The notes beneath the pieces were generated by a model. It was not told the origin of the DNA and did not search any database. It saw only the letters and a list, made by a program, of their open reading frames with translations. From Manduca sexta (Eukaryota > Arthropoda > Insecta > Lepidoptera > Sphingidae), in assembly GCF_014839805.1 (NCBI RefSeq), contig NC_051130.1:8618001-8682000 (forward strand): 64,000 nt of DNA, written 5' to 3'. Of the stretch, positions 29,065-40,500 are shown piece by piece. The stretch's first letter is position 1, and every line of letters starts with the position of its first letter. Both the position numbers and the translations under genes were made by a program.

Positions 29065-29620
29065 TCGGCTTATATAGACCGGTGTTAGGCGCGGCGTGCG
29101 ACGGCTCCTCCGGATTTATATTATATTCGACGGTGCACAATGCGTATACAATTGTTTCAGTAATTGGCCGCGTCGGTAGTGTGCGTGGGTAATTTTATTA
29201 AAATTCCACCGATCTCAGTTACATCGGGCGGGTGTGGTGTGCGCGTTTACGGCGGATAGTTGCCACCTCCGGAGCATCCATTGTAAGGCGGGTGTCGCGC
29301 TCGGTCGCTCGGCGGCGCGCGCCATTGTTGCCGGTTTATTGCCGGTGTTACGGTGCCGGCGCGGCTCGTAAACGCGCGACGGCGCTGCGATCCGGCGCGA
29401 TCGGCCGCGATGAACCGGCTGATGGACGCGCGACCGCAGCAGCCACCGCACATCACCGCACATCGCACGATTTCATTCGTTTCTAATAAATTGATACGAG
29501 GCGCGGCGGCGCGCGGAGGTGCGCTCGCGCCCGCCATTGGTCGACGCTGGCCGAGCTTCGATACTCGGACCCCGGTTGTAAATCAACTTTACAACCTTTA
29601 ATTACAGATATTTGCCGTCT
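29065..29620. promoter_or_regulatory. CpG-rich block with a TATA-like element
   Basis: Markedly GC- and CpG-rich against AT-rich surroundings, with CGGCTTATATAGACCGG at its left edge and TCAGT-type initiators near 29156 and 29215. Several overlapping open frames on both strands result from base composition; none looks like a protein. It could be an alternative ret promoter or 5' UTR exon. Confidence 0.3.
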
Positions 29621-31319
29621 CATGTGAGCGTACGGGATATCGGAGGGCCGCGCTCGCGAAAATATAGCATAATAATGGGTATTGACCCGTAATGGCTCGC
29701 CTGTAGGTACTATCGGCCGCCTTTGTCTTGATTGTTGGAGCGAGAGAATATTCTTTTCTGAATGATTGCCAATTACATCGAATGGCCTTCTGAATTCCAC
29801 CGGTTTACAATGCGGTTTGATTTGCTTTCGTATAAATGATTTATGTAATATTGAAGTCTTTCGAACGACTCTATGTTTTTTTTGGTACGTAAAAGCAATA
29901 ATTGGCTTCAATTCGTGACTGATATGAGTTTGTGGTGGGATACATTCGTATGGGATTCCAAAGGGGCGATGGCGGGGGCTGGTGGCGGGCGCGGGAAGGG
30001 GCTTGCCGCCACATTGTTGCACCGGATAGGGTGGGAGCAGTTTTAATGTCCCTCAGACGGAATTACGCTGGATTGTTCTCGAGTTTACTGCGCCCCTCAT
30101 GATTGATCGTTGTATCCTCAGCCTTATGTCATTTTCGCGCCGTATCTCCTGGAATTTGTACGTGCAGTAAATATGCTGAGTTATGGTAATGTTACTTTAT
30201 TGCGGCTCACTTATCTCACCTTGTCAAAAAGATTTCATACGACTGAACATCACATGAGTTATTAGATTTTATTCGCATTAATTGATGCAGTTTCTTTTAA
30301 GTTTTGAAGTCATTAAATATGCCGTAATGAGCTTATGAATGAACGCGAACAATGCCGCGGGCAAACCTAAATACATTTAAGTTGATTACATTTATCATGA
30401 GATAACTGGCACCAGTCGACTCGCCTCATTAATCGATGTTCAATTGACACGTACATTTCATGTTACGTATGTGATTAATGATTCCAAACGATTTTAATGT
30501 ATGCACGCATTTGTACCGAAGTGTGGAAATTAACACCGGAATGATCGTATTTCTAAATTAAAACCTCTCTTTGAGCCGCAATAAATTCATCCGCTCATAA
30601 AACCATAACGACTGTCTAAACAGGGGCTAGCTGTCGTTTATAGCCTAATGCATGTGTTACAAATAAAATAAAACATATTGCAATAACCACTTTAATCCGT
30701 TTTGTCAAGGACTTTTATTTATTAACACTTATAATTTAATCGTAATTGGAATTCAGTTTTTAAATATAATTTCTGCAATTTATTTTCGTTTACAATTCTA
30801 ATTTACTTTTAACTTTTGCGCTGGATTAGTATTTCTTTACTTCATAATTATTTATTCAATTTATTTTTAATTAATGTACAGTTGTACTTTTTATTTAGAC
30901 CTGTGTTTATCATATCTCTACACATCTTTATTGTGATTAGATTGATGTTAAAATGCAATAAACAGTGATGTAGGTTTATCTGTCCCATGAAAATTGATTT
31001 ATATCACAAATCGTAAATGTTTAACTGCTGCATAGGTAGATAGAGCGTTAACGTTTCTACCACACGTTCGTGTAATTTCTATTTATATCGCCCTTTGCTA
31101 TCTTTTATAATTGATGAACGCTCGAAAAGCTCATAAATGTGAACCATTTCTATTCTTGTTAAGTATAATTCTTATTCTGATTGGATATTTGAACTCTTCC
31201 AGAATAATGTTAAGTCATCACTTATATTATCATGCAGTGTTTTCGATATCTATTTTGATTCATAATGGCGAGTACAAAAATATCGTATACAATTGTTGTT
31301 TTGCAATTAAACGCACGTA

Positions 31320-31640
31320 GCGGAGCCAGCTGGAGCGTTACCAACGTATGTCGAATAATTTAGATTGATCGAGTCGTGAATCGAGTGGGGCGGCGCAATC
31401 AAAAGCGTATCAGGCCAATGGGCGAGTGAGTGAGCGCGAGCGGCGCCGCACCGCCCGCCGCGATTGGCCGGCCGCAGGGTTGAGGGGCACAAAGGGCCTT
31501 GATACCGCTCTCGATAAGTGGTAGGCGTCGGATCCGATACGATCGATTATCACCCGTGTTGTCGCTAGCGCACTCGCGCCGGCCGCGCCGCACCGCGCCA
31601 CGCCGCCAAGCGATAGGCGGCGTTTGTTCCGTACGGGAAC
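31320..31640. promoter_or_regulatory. CpG-rich block with paired CCAAT motifs
   Basis: GC-rich, with GGCCAATGGGCG near 31413 and the inverted form GATTGGCCGGCC near 31462, either side of GCGCGAGCGGCGCCGCACCG. CCAAT boxes suggest a promoter or enhancer, but no transcript start can be fixed. Confidence 0.3.
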
Positions 31641-32159
31641 ACCTTGACCGTTTGACGACTCGATGAGACAATATTATTACCGTGATGTCAACGCGATGAG
31701 TTTTACGACCGTTTTAAATTAGCAATTCATGTAATAAAACCCGGCGTTTAATTTATTAACTATAAAATTAAATTTTTTCAAATTAATCTCGCTCGTAAAA
31801 CTCGAATGCAAATCAAAGTTGCAAGCACCGACAGTTAAAAGAGATTAGTTGGCTAATCGCGCGTTATTTACAGTCCTTTATCATCCCGAAGGCGTTCGAG
31901 CAAACGATTTACGACACATGCGTGTTGCACACACAAAAGAATTAGCCCTTCTAAGCGACATCCAGTGCCAATAAATATCGGCGGAGGTGAGAATAATCGC
32001 TGCGAGCGGCAACAGTGTAGCCATTGCGGTGATGCCGAGCAATTTATTCCATACAAAGTTCCATAAAGCCCGCGCCAGTCCATAAAGTGAAATTCATAAT
32101 ACGAATTTAGCGTGAGGTTTCGTAGGAAAAGCAATAATTTGTCTCAATTGGGCACGATT

Positions 32160-32510
32160 AGATTGGCTCCGCCGGCGATTTGACATACGTCGTAAATTAC
32201 CCGTTCGGCGGCCGGACGGAGTGAGCCGTCAGCGAGCGCGTCGCCCGTGCGCCGAGTGGGCTTTTACAAATGGCCGGGTTATGCAAATAGCGCGCGCACG
32301 CGGCGCGGCGCACGCGCATCGAATCGCGCGTTTTCCACCGCCGGCGAGGGAACGCGTTTTGTGGAAATCGTTATTGGGGTGATTGCTTTCATAAACAATA
32401 GCTTTTGTCCACGGTTTCTTGTAACCGACTTGTTATTTAGTCGCGCAACGGGACTGCCCGCCGCCCGGCTCGCTCCGTGTCTGATAACACCTTGCGCGTT
32501 TATGTAATGC
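32160..32510. promoter_or_regulatory. CpG-rich block with an octamer motif
   Basis: A GC-rich stretch with a perfect POU-type octamer ATGCAAAT near 32281, directly before a run of GCGCGC. Open frames on both strands mirror each other and look compositional. Confidence 0.25.
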
Positions 32511-34671
32511 TCGGAAACTCTCGGATTGTGCAAAATCGTGCTTTATCTGCGCCATGTTCAATTGAAATGCGCGTAATTTGTGTGTTTACCGTTACCGTGA
32601 TTATATTGGCAAGGCGCTGCACTCTTACATAAGACATACGTAAAACGGGAAACAGCTGAATGGTTGCTAATTGTGTTCAATTCAGATAACTAAAAGACAT
32701 GAAACTACACGTGGATATATAACTGATGCGCATATTTTACAATGAAACAGACCAGCATTTCTAGAGCTTTATATTGCTGTAACAATTTCAGAAGTTCCAC
32801 TGAAATTAGTCATTTTTACTGCGCCTTACAGGTCAGCTGATTCTGGGCGGCACATATGGTTACCAGGTGTTTTGCAGCTCAAAGTAACTTACTATGTAGC
32901 AATAAAATTTGCTTGTCGACGAAGCGGCACTTGCATGGTGGCATACATGTAACACCGAATGTGTGAATATGCAGTAATACTATTGAAGTAATATTCCTTA
33001 TTAAGTTTCCAATTATGCAAAAATATCTTTCCATATTGTTATCGTCTTTGGAACTACTAGCGACAGCAAAAAACTACTATTTTGCAGAAAGAGGTTATTA
33101 TTATTATTTTGTGTATTTATTTATTCTCGAAATACCTGCCATTTGGGCCGTGCAGAAAAAAAATAAAATTTACCTATTTAATATTATGCCTGTACTTACA
33201 TTTGTTATAAGTAGCATGGTAAAGATTATAATATATTGGAAAATACAGTGACAAATTTCATACGAATCGAACAATACCTAGTCGTATGAATTTTATTGTT
33301 CTTAGAAGCATTATTCAAATTTTTACCTACATTGTGGATACTGAGTCACAGTGAATAATATTTTTATTATCTCCCGCTACTTTACATCTGTTCATCTTAT
33401 CTTTGCCGTTCAGTCATATTTTATTTATGATACATGACGAATATAAAATCGTTTAGATATTTTTTCTTATTTTCAATGTAAGATATGGAAAAGTAATAAA
33501 ATTTATGTTACTTTTAACGTCAAAGTTATCTTGCTTTACTTATTAACTGTTGCGAATTTGAACTCTACTTAGAGTCAGCTAAGATTCGTAATGAAATAAC
33601 ATTTCTTCATTAACCTGCCAAGAAGCTGAACTCTACAATTTCCCAATAACAAACTTGAACTGACAAACGCCAACAATACAGCAAATATTCCCTTAATTTG
33701 GTCCAATTCTCGCTCATCATGCACCGTACTCTGAACATAAACGCGGCAATTAATCTCTGAACGGGTGACGGAGCACTCCCCTGGGCCCCCTCAGTCCCCT
33801 GCCCCGCTCCCAGATAACCAGGGGAATGATTAACTGTAGACAGGAAGACGGATTGACAAATAGTCGTTTAGGTATTCGCTAATGCTTCGCTCTCATCAAT
33901 AAACGATCGATGGGAAGGTTTGTGCCGTTCGTGTTGTTTCCATTTGGTAAACAATTTGTTTTATTAGATGCTGAAATTGGTTTCGGGCGTTAATAATTGT
34001 TTTGTTTGTTGGGGTAGACAGTAGAATCAGTTTTTGAAGAACGAAAGTTTTATGGGATTATATTGTGTTCAAAATTAATTTCACGCTTTGGTATAATTAG
34101 ATTTAAATAATTGTATTAACGATACAATCACTTATTTTCAAATTATTATAATAAATTCAAAAGTTTGAGACAGTTTTTATACCTAAAAATAGTATTGTTA
34201 ATTTAATAGAAAATGGTACTTCCATTCTAACAAATAAATATACTCTCCCAAATACGCATACAAAAGCTTTTTAAATAAAATGGTACACCTTTTTTATAAT
34301 TGAAACCAGTAGCAATAAAGATAACGTCGTATTGGAAAATGTCTACGGGCCGGCCCGCGCGTAGAACGCAAGCTTGTGACACTTGGCAGCTAGAAATGCG
34401 ATATAGCCTCGCTCAGATGACTTGGAAGCGGAAAATTGTTCGCAACAATTTATTTAAACGGTTATTGAATAAATAAAGTATTGTATGATTTTTACAGTAT
34501 CAATAGGTAATGTAGAGTCATATCGCTTCAGATTGTAAAACATTTTCAATCAATCTTTATCTTTTCTCAGTCTATAAACTAACAAACAATTCAATTAGGT
34601 TAGTAAAAGAAATCAAACTAATGTACATTTTATAGACTCATTCATTGGAAATGAACACAAACATAACCGTA

Positions 34672-35430
34672 TGCGTCACGTCATAACACAAAGCGTGTTA
34701 AGCGAGCAACACGAGCGTGTCAAATCGCATCAGACGATCGATGATTTATGAGGTGGGAGAGCGCGTCAGATCGCGGTTTTACGACACAAAACGCACAGTT
34801 TGGACCGGATTTAGCGCTGCCCGTGTGGCCGCGGAAGCCTTTCTCACTTGATTTACTGTAAAACACGCTGTGATGTGAATGGGGCTTGGATGTCGAGATC
34901 TAGGACTTTTGGATATTGTTGTATGCACTATTAACAGTGTGTTAAACCGCGGAAGTGATGAGTTTGGTTCGGATTTATTGTAGTTTCACGCAGTGCTATA
35001 TATTCTATGTGAAGGAGACTAGGTATTAATACGGTTGGATGAATAAGACAGTATTTTATAAGATATATATTTGTATGTTTCTATCCTTCTATAAAATTAC
35101 GCATGCCCAATAAAAGTTAATTTAAAAATACGGAAATAAAATATCTTTATGCAAGTACTAAAAATATACGTTAGGTTGTATTATATATTATTCCGTAATC
35201 AACATAGAGATTACGTGTTGAACTTAAAATTATTTCGAAAAACAACTGGCGTATTATGTTTATATAATTACTTATATGTATGCAAATCATACTGTTCGAG
35301 TTACTTTTGTGCAATTTTATGTTTTTCAGAACCCCTCGTCTTTTGCACAAATTGCCTTACATTAAGCAAGTCAATTATTTAATACACTTTGTTGTTGCGT
35401 TTGTCACGCTTTGTGTTATGTCGTGACGCA
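34672..35430. mobile_element. 759-bp interval bounded by long inverted repeats
   Basis: The left arm TGCGTCACGTCATAACACAA... (34672-34697) matches the inverse of 35405-35430 at 24 of 26 bases. Weaker similarity continues about 20 bases inward. The interior is AT-rich with no convincing gene. I found no clear target duplication, so the superfamily is unassigned and chance is not fully excluded. Confidence 0.55.
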
Positions 35431-35828
35431 CGCAGATATTGATTTTTCACCTTAAAGTTACTTTTGAAATTAATAATCCTTTAAAAGAAACTGAATATGG
35501 TTGCCGTAAAACACGTTCTGTAAAAACGATCATGTAAATACTTAAATGATTTATTCAATTGCGTTTAATTTATTTGGTTATAATTCATCATGCCTTGCGT
35601 CGCGCTGTACATTATTGCGTGTTAAAATCAAATAGCATGACAGATTTAAACAATTAAAGCAGCGTTAGACGGATAAGGCAAATAAGTTGTTTTAAAAAGG
35701 AAAAAAAAACTTGGAAAACGCCTGCGATTTAAGTATTGCCTCTTTTACTCGTGGTTATAGATGTCTATCGATTTAAAATCACTGTTTTACTTGTTGATAG
35801 TTCAGACCCTTGAAATATGAACTAGTCA

Positions 35829-36135
35829 TTGATATAAAACTGTTTTTCGGATTTTATCTCGGTTTTTTTTAAATCATTATTTAATACATTCATATTAAAG
35901 ACACTGTGCTCATTCTGAGTAGATCGGACCGCCAACACCTAAAAAGATTTTAAAAAAATATAATTTAGGTGGATATTGTAACTTTTTGGATGACCAACAC
36001 CGCAATCCCTCCGTGACCATGAAGGCTACAAAGTCCTAACGTTGGGAGAAAATTATATTATGATAAAAAACGATAAAATCCGGAAAAATATTTTCAATGT
36101 CTAACATTCGCGTAAACATAAGAAATCATTATATC
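35829..36135. mobile_element. inverted-repeat element, family B, best-preserved copy
   Basis: ACTAGTCA occurs directly at 35821-35828 and 36136-36143, either side of a 307-bp element. Near-inverse inner arms read AACTGTTTTTCGGATTTTAT and GATAAAATCCGGAAAAATAT. The right end continues GTCTAACATTCGCGTAAACA, a stretch shared with other copies. No coding potential. Confidence 0.7.
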
Positions 36136-36794
36136 ACTAGTCAATAATTATTCTCGGTGTTTTAATATCTCTCATCTGATTACACGTGATCTTGACGCGT
36201 TCACGTGCGTCATCTGTTCCATTATGTTATTGACGCCATTTTCCTTATTTGATTTCTCTACGATTTTTTAATGCGTAATTCACTGTGTGATGTTTTGTAA
36301 TAAAATCTTTCTTGTTTTAAGACTTGTAATCTGTTATGCTATTCATTATGTATTGTGTGGTAATTTAAAAAAAATCTAATATATGTTTAGGTAACGGCTT
36401 CAGTCTTCGAATCTTTCCAAAGACGGTCAAAAATTATTTAAAGCTCAAAAGACGACTGCGTAAAGTGACTAACTGATTTTATATGTGATATCGCTAGTGT
36501 CATGTCAATAGTAAAAGTAAAGATGGAGATATATCAAAAGTTAATTTCTTCCATTATTACGTGGTTCCCGATATTATGTAGGGCTCCTTGATTGTTCCCA
36601 CTTTAAATACGGTAGACAAGCGAGATAATAGATATATTGATTTCATATATTTTAGGATTAGTCGCAATAAACCCTACCGCATGCAGCGTTTACGGTTTAC
36701 AAGTATGCTGTTAAGGATTTAACAGCTCCCAATACAGAACGCGCTCAGTTTATTAGACACGTAGTTATATGATTATAATGTTTCCGCGTGTCGA

Positions 36795-37000
36795 CTGTTT
36801 CGGTGGTGTAGTTGAATTACTGTACGACTGCAGTGTTAAAGTCTTGGGTTCAATCTCCAGGTCGGACAAAGTGATTTTGGGGTTTTCAATACCAGCACGG
36901 AATCTGGAATGGTGCTCGATATGGCGATAGGCTCGCCCCCTATCATATAAAAGGACGGAAAACATACATTGAAAATGGGTGCATCAGTTGTGCCATAAAA
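36795..37000 (+). mobile_element. tRNA-derived SINE
   Basis: A degenerate B box GGTTCAATCTC at 36847-36857, then GATATGGCGATAGGCTCGCC and GAAAATGGGTGCATC. It lies just upstream of the visible ret exons. Confidence 0.65.
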
Positions 37001-37190
37001 ATAAGTATAAAGCTGTAATTGTAGTTGCTTGTGAACTAAAATCTCTTGAAACCCTGTTTCGTTTCTGATAATACTTTCACTCTGTAAGTCAGATTTATCC
37101 CGATTGCCACAATATGTATTTCGAAAATGTTTAAGATTTAGAGCTGCGAATTGAATCTAGTAAATATAGAACAATAAGGTTTTATTACAG

Positions 37191-37257
37191 CTTCGTGGTG
37201 ATCGTGGTGAGGTAATGGTTTTTTACAAAGTCATAGATGCAAATGGCCTGATTGATG
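37191..37257 (+). other. possible alternative ret exon or first coding exon
   Basis: A 67-base stretch sits between TTTATTACAG and GTAAGT. One frame is open and ends with the single G needed to join ret exon a, giving an ATG at 37215 followed by VFYKVIDANGLIDG and then TPINRLP. It does not resemble the canonical ARID N-terminal half. In the frame needed for a simple cassette it meets a TGA, so only an alternative first exon or a chance match is plausible. Confidence 0.2.
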
Positions 37258-37391
37258 GTAAGTTGTCACCATCGCCTATAAACATTAGCAATGCCAAAGT
37301 AACTGTAAATAAATTAATTTTACAATTATAGTCACTAAGCTTATCCTGATCTTTGCTATCACATTTTCAACTCTATATTTCTTTGTTCCAG

Positions 37392-37575
37392 GCACTCCTA
37401 TCAACCGGTTGCCGATCATGGCCAAGTCTGTGTTGGACTTGTACGAGTTGTACAACCTGGTGATAGCGCGTGGCGGGCTCGTCGAGGTGATCAACAAGAA
37501 GTTGTGGCAGGAGATCATCAAGGGGCTCCGGCTGCCGTCCTCGATCACTTCTGCTGCGTTCACGCTGCGCACACA
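37392..37575 (+). CDS. ret: ret exon a: ARID core
   Basis: The acceptor is TTCCAG ending at 37391 and the donor is GTGAGT from 37576. The exon opens with the last two bases of a split Gly codon and closes with CA of a split Gln codon completed by the next exon. It encodes residues 1-62, the helix-turn-helix part of the ARID. The first half of the ARID must come from an upstream exon ending with one codon base (G). Confidence 0.95.
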
Positions 37576-40500
37576 GTGAGTTTTCATACACTTTATTAGC
37601 TAGTTTTATAGCCGTAGTATTATTTTCTCTTTGCATATAGCTATATTGAACTATTTTTATTACAATTACTTCTTTTATATAATAGATATCTTTACTCATA
37701 AACAATATACAGCTTAAACCAGTGGATCTAGATTTTAGAAACTTAGATTTCTGTATGTTTCTTACACTACTTAAGTGAAGACTAATGAAGGAAATTTGGT
37801 AATATATCGCTTAAAAGTTAGATACGGTAGGGCCCACAGCTATGTTCTTACAGAATTTAGGATGTATATCAAAATTTTTATGATCCGTTCACAAGTATTG
37901 GTTTGTTATCAATCATCAAACATCAAATCAGCTAGATAAATAAATATTTTAGCATGCGCTCGATTCAGTTCGATTACAAAATCCAATCCAACAATCATCG
38001 CCATCATAAATATTAAGCGATGCAGCACAGCCATATCCTAGATCATAATCCAAAAGAACTTATTGGATTTCATTGTGGCCTCTAATCTTCGCATTCAAAT
38101 GTATCGGAACGGTCTGTTGTGTGGTCCCGGGAGCCTGTCGCCGCGCCATATTCGTCTTTGTGAAGTCCCATTCAAATTTCTCACGTAGTAACAAAACATC
38201 GTCGACAATGCCCGCTACGTGCGCGTCTCGCGACAATATGACATCTTCATAATTAATAACCTCAAACTCATCTCGGACGATATAATTTCTCATTTATCTT
38301 AGCGAGTTCCTTCACCTCGTCTTTTGTCGGTTCACATAAAGGTGTCTCGCGTTTATAATTCAGAGTGTGCACCGTTACGCACGACACATCGTTTTGTGCG
38401 GGGCCCGTGTCTTCAATCTATGCTTGTTATGCGACCGCAATATAATTGAACTTTCCTTCGGCGTTTCGAATGTGTTAGGGAACGTTTACTTTAATGTTAA
38501 TAGTTTTGGTTACATTAAGCGTGAGATGCATTTATAGTTTAAGTTTGTACGGCTTTAAAACTTTAGTAGTCTTCAAGCCAAATTAAAATACATTTAGATT
38601 ATCGTCAAAATCTGCATTCCATGTAATTTATTTATACAAATGCTACGTAATAGAAAATCTAAAAACACCCAACTGTCTGTCTTGTTAGATGACATAAAAA
38701 TACCGAAATCTTTAGACGTCGTGTCGGTCGACTCAAAGTATTACGTCTATGACAATACTCGAATAAAATTAACTCGTCAGAATAGGATTTAGTGGGTAAT
38801 GGGACGCTTTAGAACGGTACGTTAATAATTGGTGTTGAAATATGATTTATAAGGTACAAGCACTCGACAGGAATCTTCGTTTGTCACAATGGAGATTGAA
38901 TGGTGACATCGGCCGCGTAATCTTGATTTATACCGTGCCGGTGATAGATACAGGGTTTCTTTTGGAAGCCGCGTGTGATGTTTTTCTGATATTTTACATG
39001 TTTTATGTTTTGTACGCGGTGTCTTGAAAGCGTTTTAGAATTTGAGGCTTTTGTCCGTTAAAATTTGAATGACGAATGGCCTATAAAGACAAATTTAATA
39101 GTTTTTGTTTTTTTTTTTTATTTTATTAGATGAACAAACCGTCATTTTTGGTGACATGAAAAGCTATTATTTGTGTCTAACTGTACCAATCTTGATGTTC
39201 AGATCATATTGCTAAATACATTTATCACGATATTTGATTTCCACCTTACCTATGCACGACGTATTCATTTCCCAAGTTTAAATATAAGTTGCATATTAGT
39301 ATGAAAAAGTTCAAAATTTCCAGAGACCTTTCTCTAGTCTGTATATACTTGAACCTAGAGTTGTTTCGCAATTTTAACAATATATTAATTTATTTGCAGA
39401 TACATGAAGTACTTGTACGACTACGAGTGTGAGAAGAAGAACCTCTCCACTCGCAGCGAGCTGGACGCTGCTATAGAAGGCAATAAACGCGAGGGCAGGC
39501 GCGCCTCCGGACAGTATGATGCGCAAGCGGCGCTTGCTATGGTGAATATTTATATCAATATATTAGTATTATTTAAGATTCTTCTCCGAGCAAACGGCCT
39601 TGAGCATTCGTTCAATATATTTATGGCGCATGAGTTATGTAGCGAATTTACAAAGATTTACGAATAATTAATTTAAAAATAAATTGCTTTTTTGAATATT
39701 ATAAACCACCAAAATATTTTTCGTTTAATTGTTTTTTTAGTAGTTGGTTGCAAATTAAAATTATATGTAAATTTTTCTACATATTTTATAAATTTCGAGT
39801 AGCTTCTAAATTACGGGTATCTTGACGAAGAGGACCCTGGTTTCTGTACATGACATTGAATTTTGTACGCTATTTCTTCAATATTGTAAGGTCCAGAACT
39901 ACTTTTCTGTCCCGCAGCCGCCGCTGAACCGCGGTGTTCCGGCGTCTCTTGCGCAGCTGTCCCAGCACATGCAGCCGTTGTCGTTGTCCCTAGGTGGTGG
40001 GGTGGGGGTCCCGCGACTTCCCCCACTGCCCCCCCACGCACCACACATCTCCCAGCACGACATAGAGTACCGCGTGCGGGAGTACATGAAGATGATACAA
40101 CAGCAGCGGGAATTGATGAGGAATGGTGAGTACGACCAGCTTTGTATACTGACCCATTGCCTATAGGCCTCTTCTGCTATTAAGGTCCTTATTGTTCAGC
40201 ACATCGGCCTAGTGCTGATTGGCAATTTGTACCTATCTTGTCAATTTGTATTGGGACATGTAGTTTTAATTGTAAATATTGTGGTAGGTAATTGTATGGA
40301 CAGTTTTATCTTACCTGAGTACAGTACGGTAGAGGTCAATATAGTGCATTTTGAAAGAGTTTTCTATGTTAATCAAAGTTTTTCTTTCTTAATCGGTTTT
40401 TATAGCCAATTAAAGGTTTGTCTATTCATTTAGAATTTGTCGTAAATGGTTGATCCTATTTTAATTTTACATGTTTGCGTTAAAAGGTTCAGAATCGCCT

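Larger units (their letters stand above)
29621..34671. other. noncoding DNA around the CpG-rich blocks
   Basis: Outside 31320-31640 and 32160-32510 I see nothing supported. The 179-codon minus frame at 29483-30022 partly overlaps the first CpG block and lacks a recognisable family. Confidence 0.4.

Noticed and set aside
29215..29601. Overlapping open frames on both strands in the CpG block
   Set aside because: Arg/Ala-rich mirror frames produced by GC-rich composition; no domain or splice support.
39542..39667. Extension of the ret exon b frame past 39541
   Set aside because: Family similarity ends at the GT donor and the extension is AT-rich.
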